Shown one piece after another: positions 19,011 through 25,657 of a stretch of 34,755 nt of DNA (position 1 is its first letter; each line of letters starts with the position of its first letter). The notes under the pieces were generated by a model, which did no database searches, was not told the DNA's origin, and was given only the letters and a program-made list of their open reading frames with translations. The DNA lies in assembly GCA_004321905.1 (NCBI GenBank), contig SCQF01000042.1, positions 1 to 34,755 of the forward strand, given 5' to 3'. The translations under genes were made by a program, and so were the position numbers. Source of the stretch: Verrucomicrobiota bacterium. Lineage in GTDB: Bacteria > Verrucomicrobiota > Kiritimatiellia > CAIQIC01.

Positions 19011-19044
19011 TAGCGGATTCCAAGCAAGGGGAAGGTGGTGGTTA

Positions 19045-19395
19045 CTACAGTCTCCAAAATGTTTTGAACCAAATCCAAAACTGGACGTGGAGCACAGTTA
19101 GGGTCGTGACCAGAAATGCCGTCATTGTGAGGATCGTGGCAAGAGCGTGGGTTCGCGACGCAATGCGATTGAGCGCGAAAAGCGCCGTGATCAGGAGTAG
19201 AAAAAATGGGGAAAACAAAAAAAGCCACCAGCGGTTGTCACACCAGCTCAGCGTACGGAGCCAAGCCATAATTTCGAGAGTGGTGTCGGGATTACCTTCA
19301 ACGCGATATGCATATTGCACGTGGGATTCCAGCAAATAGGTGCGTGCATTCCAAGCAAACCAACTCCATATGGCGGTGATAAGCAGTCCGAGCAC
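19045..19395 (-). CDS. Small membrane protein of unknown function
   Basis: 116 residues from a GTG at 19395. Three hydrophobic segments: LLITAIWSWFAWN (~4-17), LFLFSPFFLLLITALFALN (~58-76) and ILTMTAFLVTTLTVLHVQFWIWF (~88-110). Between the first two is a soluble, Trp-rich segment. I do not recognise the family. The frame continues upstream of the GTG without an ATG, so the start is uncertain. A repeat with a TTGACA box pointing the same way lies at 19425-19474, just upstream, and could be its promoter. Coding status is likely from hydrophobic periodicity, not from homology. Confidence 0.5.
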   Translation of the reverse strand: MLGLLITAIWSWFAWNARTYLLESHVQYAYRVEGNPDTTLEIMAWLRTLSWCDNRWWLFLFSPFFLLLITALFALNRIASRTHALATILTMTAFLVTTLTVLHVQFWIWFKTFWRL

Positions 19396-19424
19396 TACGA
19401 GCCTGCCTTTTCTGTTTTCGTTTC

Positions 19425-19474
19425 CGCCTCCAAAGAATGGTGTGGCGTATGCCAGCGGGGTTGAACGATGTCAA
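19425..19474 (-). repeat. ~50 bp repeat, copy 1 (promoter-like)
   Basis: Shares about 43 of 50 positions with 20269-20317, in the same orientation. Blocks CGCCTCCAAAG, GGCGTATGCCAG, GGGGTTGA and CGATGTCAA are identical. On the minus strand it reads TTGACA, 17 bases, then CATACG, a passable sigma-70 promoter towards the small membrane protein gene. The two copies bracket the DUF5678/retropepsin cassette. Confidence 0.75.
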
Positions 19475-19637
19475 GCGAACGCGTGCCGCTGTTCACCCAG
19501 TGCCACGGTGTTGTTTTGCGCGTGCGACTCCAACGTTGTGGGAAAACAGGACCCGACTTTGCGCTGCTGTTTCCCAGCCATTGGAACGATACGAAACGTC
19601 GCTTGACGCTATCATAGGCCGGACGCATACTACGCCC

Positions 19638-19814
19638 ATGACGATCAAAACTTCCACCCGTTCGCCTATTGTCGCGCTGCGATCATTCACAGATCGCCGC
19701 GTTGTGGCGCATGGCAACAAGATCGAAACGGTCGTCGCCAAGGCCCGTAAAGCGGGCGTGGAAACGCCCATCGTCGTGTTTGTGCCGAAGTCCGACCAAA
19801 ACACGATTTATTGA
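19638..19814 (+). CDS. DUF5678-like small protein
   Basis: 58 residues (MTIKTSTRSPIVALRSF...). The core VVAHGNKIETVVAKARKAG followed by P-I-V-V-F-V-P is the pattern of DUF5678-like small proteins (V-x-A-H-G-x-x-x-x-E-V-x-x-x-A-x-x-x-G ... P-x-x-x-x-V-P). Function is unknown. The next gene, three bases after the stop in the same direction, is a retropepsin-like protease. The short size, tight coupling and conserved partner suggest a two-component module in which the small protein may control, or be a substrate of, the protease; that is inference. Start ATG 19638; no strong Shine-Dalgarno. I recall such pairs from other bacteria but cannot verify here. Confidence 0.65.
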   Translation: MTIKTSTRSPIVALRSFTDRRVVAHGNKIETVVAKARKAGVETPIVVFVPKSDQNTIY

Positions 19815-19816
19815 CC

Positions 19817-20260
19817 ATGCCGCGCCACCGATTTGCTTTTGTTGACTTCCTGCCCGGCACGGTGCGCGAACCATCCGGTCGCATCATGCTGCCAATCCGT
19901 ATTATCAATCCACACACCGGCACCGCGTGGCCCACCTATGGCCTGCTTGACACCGGTGCAACAACCTGTCTGTTCCCCGGCGCACTGGCGACCTATCTGG
20001 GCCACAAGCTTAAAGGTGATGGCGTAGCGTCGAGCGTGACCAGTGGTATTGAGCAGAAAAAACTGCCCACTTTCCTGCACAGTTTCCGTCTCGAACTGAT
20101 GGCCCCGGACGGCTCTAAACCCGTCTGGCAATCCGACGTAGTGCAGGTCAATTGCGTTGAACACAACCCGCCTGTCCTGTTGGGCTACCGCGAATTCCTG
20201 CGGCATTTTACCTGCTGCGCCATTTACTATCGCCGACAGGAAATCGAACTTGCGTGGTGA
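19817..20260 (+). CDS. Retropepsin-like aspartic protease
   Basis: 147 residues. The active-site motif is GLLDTGATTCLFPGALA (~42-58), the D-T/S-G-A of single-domain retropepsins that work as dimers; a second family element, the hydrophobic PPVLLGYREFL with Leu-Gly, lies near residue 118 as expected for the alpha-helix/G-R/G-x turn. Beta-rich, no signal peptide, so cytoplasmic. Start at ATG 19817 after the TGA of the upstream gene; a TTG at 19811 is an overlapping alternative. Translational coupling with the small DUF5678-like gene is likely. Bacterial proteins of this type have few known substrates. Confidence 0.8.
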   Translation: MPRHRFAFVDFLPGTVREPSGRIMLPIRIINPHTGTAWPTYGLLDTGATTCLFPGALATYLGHKLKGDGVASSVTSGIEQKKLPTFLHSFRLELMAPDGSKPVWQSDVVQVNCVEHNPPVLLGYREFLRHFTCCAIYYRRQEIELAW

Positions 20261-20268
20261 TTCTGTCA

Positions 20269-20317
20269 CGCCTCCAAAGCTTGGGAGGCGTATGCCAGTG
20301 GGGTTGACCGATGTCAA
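20269..20317 (-). repeat. ~50 bp repeat, copy 2 (promoter-like, with near-perfect hairpin)
   Basis: Second copy, 844 bases from the first. Here the left part is a near-perfect palindrome (CGCCTCC at 20269-20275 with GGGAGGCG ending at 20290) centred on AAGCTT, so it also resembles the intergenic palindrome family. On the minus strand TTGACATCGGTCAA is itself a perfect 5-bp dyad over the -35 box. It starts 8 bases after the protease stop. Confidence 0.75.
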
Positions 20318-20409
20318 TCGGGTGTGCGCCGTCACAACAATCGTCGCGCTTATATGTTTTGTGCCTTTTTGTGGCTATTTCTGTAACGAATGGAAAGAGG
20401 CAACGGAGG

Positions 20410-20485
20410 TGGTGAGCCAGCCGGGGCTCGAACCCGGGACCACAAGCTTAAAAGGCTCGTGCTCTACCAACTGAGCTACTGGCCC
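20410..20485 (-). tRNA. tRNA-Lys (anticodon TTT)
   Basis: 76 bases on the minus strand with encoded CCA. Acceptor GGGCCAG pairs with CTGGCTC; D-arm GCTC/GAGC; anticodon stem CGAGC/GCTTG around the loop CTTTTAA, anticodon TTT; T-arm CCGGG-TTCGAGC-CCCGG. All four arms close. Its 3' end faces the repeat-flanked protease cassette. Confidence 0.97.
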
Positions 20486-20693
20486 GTATGCGCGGCCACT
20501 ATTGGCCGTCGGGGCGCGCAAAGTAAAGTAGTTTGTGCGGGAAGTCAACGCGAGAAAACCCGGTGATTATGAAGGACTGCACAAGTCGGTGAAGCGCCTT
20601 TTGGTGGGGCGAAGCCTCTGGCTGAGCCGAAGACGACTCGGCGGGACGCCTCGCCCTACCGGACACCGAAACCATTACGCATGTTGGCGGATA
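20486..20693. other. Intergenic stretch holding a REP-like hairpin
   Basis: 208 bases between tRNA-Lys and the convergent end of the pseudouridine synthase gene. Positions 20603-20660 form a long imperfect hairpin: GGTGGGGCGAAGCCTC and, at the other end, GACGCCTCGCCCTACC, with GGCTGAG/CTCGGC nearer the loop. The arms look like a REP-type unit. The rest holds nothing I recognise apart from GC-rich tRNA flank. Confidence 0.6.
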
Positions 20694-21647
20694 TCATGTC
20701 GTGCGACCTTTCAGCTGGGCACACACCTCCGCCAATTCGGCGGGCAGTGGCGCGACAATCTGGAAACGCACGCCGGTGACCGGATGCGCGAGTTCCAGCC
20801 GTGCGGCGTGGAGAAAATGCCGCTGCAAACCGAGCGTCGCCGCACCTGCCGGCCCATAGAGTTGATCGCCCACAATCGCATGGCCGATGGACGCGAGCTG
20901 GCAGCGGATTTGATGCGTTACGCCGGTCTTGATCACCACGCGCAGCAACGTGTAATCGCCCAGCCGTTCCGCCACCTCGAACACAGTCACCGCGCGCATG
21001 GGTCGCCGAACCTTGGCGCGGTTGTGGGCGGTGACGACGATGATATGTCCGGGCCGGGCCGGATTATGCGCCAGCTCGTGATCGAGCCGCTCACCCTGCC
21101 CCACCCGCCCATGTACCAACGCGAGATATTCTTTGTGCACCTGCCGCGTCTGGAACAGATGACGGAGCGCCGCATAGACTTCCTCGGTTCGCGCGGCAAG
21201 CACAAGGCCGGAGGTGTCGGCATCCAGCCGATGTACCAGCGCAGGGAACAGCGGATCGCCGCCGATTCCGGCCAGTTCGGGATGGCGCGCCAGCAGCGCA
21301 TTGGCCAGCGTTTCCGATTCGCCTGCGCGGAGCGGATGCACCGGCATCCCGGCGGGCTTGTCGCACGCCAGCAGATGCTCATCTTCATAGACGATAACGA
21401 GCGGTACGCTGGCGTCCGGTACAACCGTCAAGTCGTTCTTTTCCAAACATTGGAAAACCGTCACGGAGTCGCCGGGGACCAGTTTGTGCCCTTTGGCCAC
21501 GCGGCGTCCGTTGACCACCACCGTGCCAGCGGCAATGGCCTCCTCCGCCTGCGCGCGTGTGACAGATGGGCAACGGAGAGTCAGCCAACGATCGAGCCGC
21601 ACACCGGTTTCAGCCTCAGCCACCACAAGTTGTAAGTCCCGAATCAT
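20694..21647 (-). CDS. RluA-family pseudouridine synthase
   Basis: 317 residues. Isomerises uridine to pseudouridine in rRNA or tRNA. An N-terminal S4 RNA-binding domain (~16-63: GVRLDRWLTLRCPSVTRAQAEEAI...GTVVVNGRRV) is followed by the catalytic domain with HRLDADTSGLVL; Asp142 is the nucleophile. The order and length match RluC/RluD-type enzymes, but the exact target is not clear. I start at ATG 21647 (MIRDLQLV). Residues 64-71 (VFQCLEKN) between the domains are encoded by a perfect copy of the intergenic palindrome, an in-frame invasion of a linker. Divergent from the dehydrogenase gene. Confidence 0.88.
   Translation of the reverse strand: MIRDLQLVVAEAETGVRLDRWLTLRCPSVTRAQAEEAIAAGTVVVNGRRVAKGHKLVPGDSVTVFQCLEKNDLTVVPDASVPLVIVYEDEHLLACDKPAGMPVHPLRAGESETLANALLARHPELAGIGGDPLFPALVHRLDADTSGLVLAARTEEVYAALRHLFQTRQVHKEYLALVHGRVGQGERLDHELAHNPARPGHIIVVTAHNRAKVRRPMRAVTVFEVAERLGDYTLLRVVIKTGVTHQIRCQLASIGHAIVGDQLYGPAGAATLGLQRHFLHAARLELAHPVTGVRFQIVAPLPAELAEVCAQLKGRTT
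21439..21457. repeat. Palindrome copy inside the pseudouridine synthase gene
   Basis: TTTTCCAAACATTGGAAAA, 8-base perfect arms with a 3-base centre, lies within the coding sequence and is translated on the minus strand as part of VFQCLEKN between the S4 and catalytic domains. It shows the element can sit in coding DNA where a short surface insertion is tolerated. Confidence 0.85.
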
Positions 21648-21717
21648 TTTTACGCTTGAATTTCTGTGCGTAGTGCGCAGCCTACACGAAAACTTTTGGC
21701 GTCCAAAGGAGAAAGCC

Positions 21718-22755
21718 ATGCAAGCCATTGTGATGACCGCCCCAAAGAAACTGGAACTGCGCGAAGTACCCGAACCTGCCGCACCCGGCGCGCACGAGGT
21801 GCTGCTGGCGGTGGAGTCAGTCGGCGTCTGTGGCTCGGACGTGCACTATTACAACGATGGCCGCGTGGGCGATCAAATCATCACCTTCCCCTACGCCATC
21901 GGTCACGAATGTTCCGCCACCGTGCTCGCGGTCGGCAACGCGGTAACACAGGTGAAAGTCGGCGATCACGTCGCCGTCGAGCCGGCGGTGTCGTGCGGCG
22001 CGTGCGACCAATGCCGGGCGGGACGCCGCCATACCTGCCGCAAGCTCCAGTTTCTCGGCACGCCCGGCCAACTCGCCGGCTGCCTGCGCGAACGCCTCGT
22101 CATGCCGGAGCGTTGCTGCCTGCCGCTCGCACCGCAGACCACGCTGGATCAGGGCGCGCTCGTCGAGCCGCTTTCCATCGCGGTTTATGCCGCACAACTC
22201 GGCGCGCCGCGCCCCGGTCAGAGCATCGCGATCCTCGGCGCAGGCCCCATTGGACTTTCCATCCTGCTCTGTTTGCGCCACGCCAAACACGAGCGCATCT
22301 ACGTCACGGAACCGCTCGCCTACCGTCGGCAGAAAGCGGAGCAACTCGGCGCGATCCGGACGCACGACCCGTTCGCCGCCGACTGCGCGCAGGTCTGGCA
22401 GAAAGATGAACCGCTAGGTTTTGATCTCGTACTCGAATGCTGCGGCCAGCAGACCGCCGTGGATGAGGCCCTGCGACTGCTCAAACCCGGTGGCACGCTG
22501 GTGCTGGTCGGTATTCCGACCGTTGACCAACTGACGCTCAACATCGCCGTGGCACGGCGCAAAGAGATCACCATCCGCAACGTCCGGCGGCAAAATGAAT
22601 GTGTAGAGGAAGCGGTGAAACTGATCGAGCACGATGGCCTGCCGATGCATCAACTGCAAACGCACACCTTCCCGTTCGCGCGCTCGGCGGAGGCTTTCGA
22701 CCTTGTCGCCAACTACCGCGATGGCGTCATCAAAGCGATGATCCACGTCCGGTGA
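21718..22755 (+). CDS. Zinc-dependent polyol dehydrogenase (sorbitol/xylitol type)
   Basis: 345 residues, medium-chain dehydrogenase. Likely oxidises a polyol (sorbitol, xylitol, L-iditol) to the ketose with NAD. Seen: catalytic-zinc Cys in VGVCGSDVHYY, GHECSATVLAVG with the His-Glu pair, structural-zinc cysteines CGACDQCRAGRRHTC, EPLSIAVYAA, and the Rossmann turn ILGAGPIGL. This set is typical of sorbitol/xylitol dehydrogenases. Start ATG 21718 with AAAGGAG 7 bases upstream. Monocistronic by context: the divergent neighbour is unrelated, and a palindrome doublet follows 18 bases after the stop. Confidence 0.88.
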   Translation: MQAIVMTAPKKLELREVPEPAAPGAHEVLLAVESVGVCGSDVHYYNDGRVGDQIITFPYAIGHECSATVLAVGNAVTQVKVGDHVAVEPAVSCGACDQCRAGRRHTCRKLQFLGTPGQLAGCLRERLVMPERCCLPLAPQTTLDQGALVEPLSIAVYAAQLGAPRPGQSIAILGAGPIGLSILLCLRHAKHERIYVTEPLAYRRQKAEQLGAIRTHDPFAADCAQVWQKDEPLGFDLVLECCGQQTAVDEALRLLKPGGTLVLVGIPTVDQLTLNIAVARRKEITIRNVRRQNECVEEAVKLIEHDGLPMHQLQTHTFPFARSAEAFDLVANYRDGVIKAMIHVR

Positions 22756-22773
22756 AGCACACTCGCGGCACCG

Positions 22774-22822
22774 TTTTCCAAGGCTTGGAAAACCCACCGT
22801 TTTGTTTTTCCAACCCTTGGAA
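22774..22822. repeat. Doublet of the TTTTCCAAG/CTTGGAAAA palindrome
   Basis: First copy 22774-22792 (TTTTCCAAGGCTTGGAAAA) is perfect: 9-base arms round a single G. Second copy 22805-22822 has TTCCAA-ccc-TTGGAA. Spacer 12 bases, centre spacing about 32 bases. It lies between the dehydrogenase stop and proB, both on the plus strand. Confidence 0.88.
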
Positions 22823-22927
22823 TTTATATCTATATGCAAATATGTGTATATAGACATACAACCTCCGAATCCGTACATGGCTCGACACACGGGGCGCATT
22901 TTGATAACTATTCCCACGGTTTTGCCC
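22823..22927 (+). promoter_or_regulatory. AT-rich upstream region of proB
   Basis: Directly after the palindrome doublet is a TA-rich tract with a perfect 7-base dyad, TCTATAT (22829-22835) and ATATAGA (22848-22854), 12 bases apart. It contains several TATA-like hexamers that could serve as -10 boxes. A promoter or operator for proBA is likely here but I cannot fix its boxes. Confidence 0.4.
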
Positions 22928-24067
22928 ATGGATACCCATCTCCAACAACGCGAAAAACTGCGCGCCGCGCGGCGCGTCGTCGTCAAAGTCGGCAGCCGGG
23001 TGCTCGTACAGCGCAACGGTCGGCCCGACTTGCGTCGGCTCCGCGAACTGACGCGTGATTTAGCCAGCCTGCGCAAACGCGGCGTGGATGTGATCCTCGT
23101 TTCGTCCGGCGCGATTGGCTCCGGGATGCAGGCCCTTGGCATGAAGCGCCGGCCCACGGAAATCGCCGAGTTGCAAATGGCCGCGGCCGTCGGCCAGTCG
23201 CGGCTGATGGCGATCTATGAAAAACTTTTTGCCCGCGAACACTGCCGCATCGGTCAGGTATTGCTGACCCACGCCGATCTCAAAGACCGCACGCGCCACC
23301 TCAACGCACGCAACACATTGCTGGCGATGCTGACGCACAACATCATTCCGATTATCAACGAGAACGACGTGGTCGCGGTCGAGGAGATTAAATTTGGCGA
23401 CAACGACCTGCTCGCCGCACTTGTCGCATTACTCGTGCCGGCTGATGTGCTCGTGCTCCTGACCACCGTGGATGGCTTCCGCGCGCCGACCAGCAATGGC
23501 CGCACACATCGCGTTGCATGCCTCAACGGGCTCACCGATGAAACGCTCTCGCTGGCCAAAGGCAAAGGGAGCGAACTCTCCACCGGTGGCATGGCCAGCA
23601 AGCTGCGCTCGGCCGATATGGTGGCGCAAGTCGGCGCCCCGGTGGTCATCGCCAACGGCCGCGCGCTTGGTATCATTTCGCAGATATTGGCCGGTGCCGA
23701 TGTCGGCACGCTGCTCACCGCGCCCAAGCAGGCCGGCCGTGGCGCGTTCAAGCGCTGGCTCGCCTATTTCCAGAAGCCCGCCGGTGCACTGACCATTGAC
23801 GACGGGGCGTGCAAGGCGCTGACACAAAAAGGCGGCAGCCTGCTGCCGGTTGGCATTCGAGCAGTAGAAGGTGAGTTTGATGTTGAGGCCGTGGTGGATA
23901 TCCGCACACTCGACGGGCGTTTGATCGCGCGTGGGCTGGTGGAATATGCCAGCGCCGATTTACGAAAGATCGCCGGTCATCATACCGCCGAGCTTGTGAC
24001 ATTGCTCGGTGGCGAAGGTCCAGAAGTGGCCGTGCACCGCGATAATCTGGTATTGCTGAAAAACTGA
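22928..24067 (+). CDS. proB: Glutamate 5-kinase
   Basis: Phosphorylates L-glutamate to glutamyl-5-phosphate, the first step of proline synthesis and usually feedback-inhibited by proline. 379 residues: an amino acid kinase domain (RRVVVKVGSRVL, ILVSSGAIGSGMQALG, NENDVVAVEEIKFGDNDLLAALVA, LLTTVDG, GTGGMASKL-like STGGMASKLRSA) and a C-terminal PUA domain from ~residue 285 (ALTIDDGACKALTQKGGSLLPVGIRAVEGEF). Start ATG 22928; earlier in-frame starts would run into the palindrome doublet. proA follows after 19 bases, an operon. Confidence 0.95.
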   Translation: MDTHLQQREKLRAARRVVVKVGSRVLVQRNGRPDLRRLRELTRDLASLRKRGVDVILVSSGAIGSGMQALGMKRRPTEIAELQMAAAVGQSRLMAIYEKLFAREHCRIGQVLLTHADLKDRTRHLNARNTLLAMLTHNIIPIINENDVVAVEEIKFGDNDLLAALVALLVPADVLVLLTTVDGFRAPTSNGRTHRVACLNGLTDETLSLAKGKGSELSTGGMASKLRSADMVAQVGAPVVIANGRALGIISQILAGADVGTLLTAPKQAGRGAFKRWLAYFQKPAGALTIDDGACKALTQKGGSLLPVGIRAVEGEFDVEAVVDIRTLDGRLIARGLVEYASADLRKIAGHHTAELVTLLGGEGPEVAVHRDNLVLLKN

Positions 24068-24086
24068 TTTAGATTACGGAACAATT

Positions 24087-25343
24087 ATGAGTCTGCACGA
24101 AGATATGCTCCAGATGGGCGACCGCGCGGTGGCCGCGGCGCGCGCGCTTGCGCTGCTTTCCAGTCGCAAGAAAAGCACTATCCTCGAAGGGATGGCTGCC
24201 GAGCTCGACACCCAGCGCGCCACGCTCAAGCACGCCAACGTCACAGATATGGAAGCTGGCCGCAAGGCCGGGCTTTCCGCCGCGATGCTCGACCGACTGC
24301 AACTGACTGATGCTCGTATAGACGCGATGATCAAAGGTATCCGCGACGTTGCCGCGCTCAAAGACCCCGTCGGCCAGCGCATCAGCCGCTGGATGCGCCC
24401 GAACGGCCTCGAAATCCACAAAATCCGTGTGCCGATTGGCGTGATCGCAATCATCTATGAATCGCGCCCGAACGTCACCGCCGATGCCGCCGTGCTCTGC
24501 CTCAAAGCCTCGAACTCCGTGATTCTGCGCGGTGGCTCCGAGGCGTTGCGTTCCAATCAGGCGATTGCCGCAGCGCTCCAAGCCGGTGGTGCTAAAAAAG
24601 GTCTGCCCGACTTTTCCATCCAACTCGTCGGTACCACCGACCGCGAGGCAGTACGCGAACTTGTGCAGCTCGAAGGCCGCGTAGACCTCGCGATTCCGCG
24701 CGGCGGCGAAGGCTTGATCCGCGCTGTCGTCGAGCAGGCGCATGTACCCGTCATCAAGCACTACAAAGGCGTCTGCCACGTCTATGTGGATGAAAGCGCG
24801 GACTTCAAGATGGCCCTGGAAATTTGCGAAAACGCCAAGTGCCAACGGCCCGGCGTCTGCAACGCCATCGAAAAAGTGCTCGTGCATGAAAAAATCGCCG
24901 CGCAGTTTCTGCCGGAGCTTGCCGCGCGCCTGACCGCGCGCAAGGTCGAGCTGCGCGGCAGTGACGCCGCACGCGCTATCGTGCCCACCATGAAGCCCGC
25001 GACCGATGCGGATTGGTACGAGGAATATCTCGATCTGATTTTGACCATCGGCCTCGTCAAAGATGTGCACGCCGCCACCGCGCACATCAATCACTACGGC
25101 TCGCACCACTCCGACGCAATCATCGCCGCCAACGAAGCCGCCCAGAAAGCTTTCACGCAAGAGGTGGATTCGGCCACCGTATATGTCAACGCCTCGACAC
25201 GCTTCACCGATGGCGGCGAGTTCGGCATGGGCGCAGAAATCGGTATCAGCACCGACAAACTGCACGCGCGCGGCCCGATGGCGCTTGAAGAATTGACGAC
25301 CTATAAGTACGTCATTTGGGGCAACGGCCAAGTGCGGAAATAA
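24087..25343 (+). CDS. proA: Gamma-glutamyl phosphate reductase
   Basis: Reduces glutamyl-5-phosphate to glutamate semialdehyde with NADPH, second step of proline synthesis. 418 residues, the usual length of the aldehyde-dehydrogenase-like ProA. Seen: PIGVIAIIYESRPNVTADAAVLCLKASNSVILRGGSEA, IPRGGEGLIRAV, HYKGVCHVYVD, the catalytic cysteine in CQRPGVCNAIE, and the C-terminal GGEFGMGAEIGISTDKLHARGPM signature. Follows proB in the same operon. A perfect single palindrome starts three bases after its stop. Confidence 0.96.
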   Translation: MSLHEDMLQMGDRAVAAARALALLSSRKKSTILEGMAAELDTQRATLKHANVTDMEAGRKAGLSAAMLDRLQLTDARIDAMIKGIRDVAALKDPVGQRISRWMRPNGLEIHKIRVPIGVIAIIYESRPNVTADAAVLCLKASNSVILRGGSEALRSNQAIAAALQAGGAKKGLPDFSIQLVGTTDREAVRELVQLEGRVDLAIPRGGEGLIRAVVEQAHVPVIKHYKGVCHVYVDESADFKMALEICENAKCQRPGVCNAIEKVLVHEKIAAQFLPELAARLTARKVELRGSDAARAIVPTMKPATDADWYEEYLDLILTIGLVKDVHAATAHINHYGSHHSDAIIAANEAAQKAFTQEVDSATVYVNASTRFTDGGEFGMGAEIGISTDKLHARGPMALEELTTYKYVIWGNGQVRK

Positions 25344-25345
25344 CT

Positions 25346-25364
25346 TTTTCCAAGCCTTGGAAAA
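25346..25364. repeat. Single perfect intergenic palindrome after proA
   Basis: TTTTCCAAGCCTTGGAAAA, 9-base perfect arms round one C. It begins three bases after the proA stop and 22 bases before the next start, leaving no room for a second copy at the usual spacing. No T-run follows, so it is a poor intrinsic terminator. Confidence 0.88.
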
Positions 25365-25385
25365 CCGTAGCAATGGAGGTGTGGC

Positions 25386-25655
25386 ATGAGCGAAGTGATG
25401 CTGAATATCGGCTGGGCGGCGGTGTTCGCGTTCGTCGGCGGCATCGTGGGCATCGGCTTGGTGCTGATGGTGGCGGCGATCCTGCCGCGAATCATCGAGA
25501 AATTCACCCCGAACATTGACGAGGAAAAGGAAATCGCGCGCGGCAATACGGCCGTCGGTGAATATTTTGGCCGCGTCGTCGGCGCAAGCATTCTGGGTGC
25601 GAGCATCATCGTCGCCGCCGCCGTCTTGGGTGGCATCATCGCCGCACTGCACTGA
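25386..25655 (+). CDS. DUF350 (UPF0719) membrane protein
   Basis: 89 residues with two to three hydrophobic helices: IGWAAVFAFVGGIVGIGLVLMVAAIL (~7-33) and VVGASILGASIIVAAAVLGGIIAAL (~64-88), joined by a charged loop with NIDEEKEIARGNTAVGEYFGR. The arrangement and the N-x-A-x-A-like loop fit DUF350, inner-membrane proteins of unknown function. Start ATG 25386 with a good GGAGGT about 8 bases upstream. Its stop is two bases before the start of the Hint/Tim44 gene, so the two are probably made together and may act in the same membrane process. Confidence 0.75.
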   Translation: MSEVMLNIGWAAVFAFVGGIVGIGLVLMVAAILPRIIEKFTPNIDEEKEIARGNTAVGEYFGRVVGASILGASIIVAAAVLGGIIAALH

Positions 25656-25657
25656 CC

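Noticed and set aside
20410..20485. tRNA-Lys as attachment site of the protease cassette
   Set aside because: No integrase and no second copy of the tRNA 3' end near 19,425; only the proximity is seen.
22774..22822. Palindrome doublet as a terminator of the dehydrogenase gene
   Set aside because: Perfect arms leave a loop of one base, the stem is AU-rich and there is no U-tract; copies also occur inside genes and upstream of starts.
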